Part shown: one piece after another, positions 61,001 through 64,000 of the stretch | How the letters are laid out: each line of letters begins with the position of its first letter | How positions within the stretch are numbered: position 1 is the stretch's first letter | NCBI RefSeq assembly: GCF_949628215.1 | Contig: NC_134283.1 | Span: 4,023,610 to 4,087,609, forward strand | Direction of reading: 5' to 3' | DNA length: 64,000 nt | Source: Phalacrocorax aristotelis | Lineage: Eukaryota > Chordata > Aves > Suliformes > Phalacrocoracidae | Position numbers and translations under genes: made by a program | Notes under the pieces: model-generated | The model's input: only the letters and a program-made list of their open reading frames with translations | The model's database searches: none | What the model was told of the DNA's origin: nothing

Positions 61001-64000
61001 ATGGCAAGAAATAATCTCATAAGCAGTAGGAGCTTTTGGAGACCTAGCTTGTACACTCTAAGTTATTCCACATAATTTCAAAAGCCTGAGTTAGCTTTTT
61101 TCCAAACTGACAAATAAAATCAAATACTTGGAACAGTCAAACAAAAGTTTAATTAAATTATTTACACAACTCCCACACATGCTACAAGCAGCATTAGTTT
61201 ACCCCACACTCTGCAAACAACATTTAAAACACAGCAGAGATACACTAGCATGTGTTAGAACTTTGCCAAAGCTGTTTCAGATTATTTCAATTCCAATTTT
61301 AATATCTCCAGGTATGCATTTGCGTAAGAAACAGACATACCTATTAGGACTGCATCAAAATTATTCCTTTAAAGGCCAAACTCAAATCTGCCCTGTGATG
61401 TTTCAAACTCTAAACTTGTGTGTACTTCACAGCACTCTGAAGTCCCAATCGCAGGTAACAGATTGGGACGCCACCACACAAGCTCTAAGGCAAAAGCAGG
61501 TTTCAGATGCAGACTGCTTATGGTCGGCCCTAACACAGGCAAGAGATTGAGATTTGCCTGGAGGTAAGCTGCTTGTCATGCCAACCGTTACCGGCCTGTC
61601 GGTGCATCAAGAGCCTTTTACTGTACAGTAACTACGACTGCACAGTTACCTGAGCAAAGGACGAGCACAATTGCCATGACAATGCATACGAACAGACAGT
61701 TCAATTGGCCTAGTTAGCAAAACCCATGCCTATACCATCAAAAATATATAAACTATGTATGGCACCATACAAACCCAAAATATGAAGAAATATTACCAGT
61801 GAAAAGTTGAAGCTTAATTCCTCAGAGCTCTACACAAATTTAATTTTAAGGAAAAAAAAAAATATCACACTTTCTCCAAGCAAAAATACTGTTTAGCATT
61901 CAATTACATATTTCAAAAATTAATGTTGATTCATATCCTCTGACAAAAAATAGCATCTGCTTGAAAAGCATGCTAAATAGTAGTCAATGGCTAAGCAGTA
62001 ACTCACAGGGTAGAGCAGGAATGATGCTTAGAGAAGAGTCTCCAGGCTTATGCTGGCACTGGAATTGGAAGAAAAACTCTAAGAGAATACTGGGGGTAAG
62101 TTTTGAAAATTTCCGATTGTAACATTACCCCAAGACTTGCTTTTAAAGATACATAATCCCTAAGAGGCTTAATTCACAGTCAAATCTGCTCTCCCTCTCT
62201 TTCTCAAACCATCTCTGCCACCGACATAGAGGCATTCTGTTCTGGCTCCTGGGAAGGAATCCTCTCTCGCTTTTTCAGGAGCACACATTTCACACTGCAT
62301 TTCTCCCGCTACTCCCCAGATTATTTAACTCTGCAGAGCAATCATTAACCTTGCATTAAGCGTATTCAAGGATCCCTTAAGATACTTCAGTCTGGTGAGC
62401 TTGATTTCTGCCTAGATTAAGAGTAATGTCAAAACAGTATCATATAAATTTTAATGATCTTCCACTTGCAGGTGTGTAAGAAAAACTGATGGAAAATACT
62501 AGTCACTGGGGGGAGGCGGGGGAGTGGGGGTGTGGAGAGGACAAGGCTTTGTGGAATTGGGGTCACGAATCTACCTCGACCACCTTTCCTCTTTCTTGTC
62601 AGTGTTTCCAAACCTCTCCTTTGGAATGGAAAAACAAAATAGTAAACATAAAACATACTGAGGGATCTATTCCATTTTGAAATTCTCAACCGTAACTCAA
62701 TTTCACCATTTGCGTACAATATGTTAAACATATTAAAATCAACATGATTTTAACTGATGTGAGTAAACACAAACCAACATAACAAAATGCCTTTCTTACA
62801 CTGCCTGATCAGAAAGGGATGTTTTTTCCATCTAGTATCTTTCATACTGAGGTTTTAGCAACAAATAGCTTTAAAAAGGAAGTAAGTTATTCACAAGGCT
62901 TGCTTTCCACCCTTTTTTACATACTGGTTTCAAGATACCAAGTTCTGAACTTCTGGGAGTATTCAAGTGTGACTGCCTCTTGCAGATGCTCACATCTATG
63001 AGACCAAGCATGAAAGCAAAGGTAAACAATGCTTGAACAAACCTTAAAAGTGAGACAGCATTAGGTGGGATGGTGCACAACACAAAGTCTCTCAGATACT
63101 GGCACTAACCACAACTAGCACAAATTTAAAAAAAAAAAATCAATGCAAAATTAAATATACTTTGTGCAATTCTAAAATGGTATCTCTTTTCACATGAGGT
63201 CACTGGTGGCACAGGTGCTCCAGTTCTTAATGAAACTTTATGTTACCAGCACTACAGATTTAATTTATTTGCCTTATTTCCACCTACCAAGACTTTGCAA
63301 TTAAAGTTCGGGGACTGATTTCAAAACATTCTCATACAGCTTTAGCAAGTATTCCTCCCCTCACCCCCAAAAAAGTTTGCAAGAACCAGATACAAATGCA
63401 GTTCTGAACTCCTTCCTGTGTGACTGAAGAGAGGACATTGACAGACCTGTACCTTTGCCGCCTTCTTGAAGAACTTAGAATTGTGAGACTAGAACATTAC
63501 ACAAATACTCTGCAGATGAGAATTTTTTTAAAAAGTGTATCACATTGGCAATATCTTTTTTTCTATAGTACAAGTTAAGAATACTGAATGAACGAGACTA
63601 CTGAAGCTGGTACAGCAGGAAGGACTTTCAGCCTGCGTTTCCAAAAATCACTAGTGAGCTGGTGTCACCAATTTTAGTGTTCAGTCCGCCTTGCAACCAA
63701 ATGGCCCTGCGTTGAGTACCTGCCTCCCAACATTAGTTCTTCTTTAAAAAACAAAATATAAAAACCACCCAAAAAACCCCAACCAACAACCCATGTTAAA
63801 TACCTCTCTCAGAGCAACACCCCAAACCCTCTTGATTGTCAGTCACTGGTGCTTCCAGTCACAACAAAAATGGAATCAGTTTCTAAGTTAATCTCTAAAA
63901 TATGATTATAATAGCATACCATATGTCTGCACTTCAGCAGATTTTACACCACTTTGAACAAACCACTTCAGCGATGACATCACCTATACATCTTCAAGAT
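58097..64000 (-). other. USP10: USP10 intron 1, 3' part (continues beyond the window)
   Basis: AT-rich intronic sequence with no recognised gene or transposon. A 140-codon plus-strand open frame at 61128-61550 has no similarity that I recognise. A G-rich patch is at about 62508-62540. Human USP10 has a long first intron, so the start codon and promoter are expected further right. Confidence 0.7.

Noticed and set aside
61128-61550. 140-codon open frame on the plus strand in USP10 intron 1
   Set aside because: Composition looks like translated AT-rich intron; no domain, motif or known homologue recognised.
61650-61677. ATG followed by nine codons and a consensus donor (cag/gtaact), considered as USP10 exon 1
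   Set aside because: It encodes MAIVLVLCS, not a MALHSPQ-like peptide, and ends in phase 1 while exon 2 begins at a codon boundary.
1-64000. CRISPR arrays, operons, prophages, tRNA or rRNA genes, retroviral LTRs
   Set aside because: None seen. The window is ordinary vertebrate genic DNA, and no tRNA B-box or spaced direct repeats of CRISPR type were found by eye.

Overview
This is vertebrate nuclear DNA, most probably avian. The coding sequence is split into short exons with GT-AG introns that are AT-rich and carry mostly simple repeats. The only young-looking interspersed repeat is a 5'-truncated CR1 LINE, the dominant retrotransposon of birds, and there is no sign of Alu, L1 or mammalian ERV sequence. 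Two genes are recognised by reading spliced exons on the minus strand. All comparisons with human proteins are from memory; no alignment was run.

Right to left, which is the direction of transcription. Positions 58097-64000 are the end of USP10 intron 1, and the first exon lies off the right edge. Positions 22443-58096 hold USP10 exons 2-14: thirteen coding exons whose phases all agree and which encode 787 residues, then a stop at 23353 and a 3' UTR ending near 22443 with a textbook poly(A) signal. Human USP10 has 798 residues; adding a seven-residue first exon would give about 794 here. Positions 10267-22442 are about 12 kb of intergenic or upstream sequence with GC-rich, CpG-containing patches, and should hold the CRISPLD2 promoter and non-coding first exon. 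Positions 1-10266 are the 5' half of CRISPLD2: the signal-peptide exon, three exons for the CAP domain, and part of the next exon at the left edge. The LCCL-domain exons lie beyond position 1.

USP10 and CRISPLD2 run head to tail on one strand, as on human chromosome 16q24.1, so this is a conserved syntenic block (probably the chicken chromosome 11 equivalent, by inference). The two genes are not functionally linked. USP10 is a cytosolic and nuclear deubiquitinase that binds G3BP. CRISPLD2 is a secreted CAP/LCCL glycoprotein.

No new biological system is evident. The items most worth a second look are the FGEF in place of FGDF in the G3BP-binding motif of USP10, a cluster of GTAT-type 5' splice sites in USP10, an antisense coding-like segment in intron 11, a terminal-exon-like segment in intron 2, MIR-like ancient SINE remnants, and the GC-rich patches upstream of CRISPLD2.
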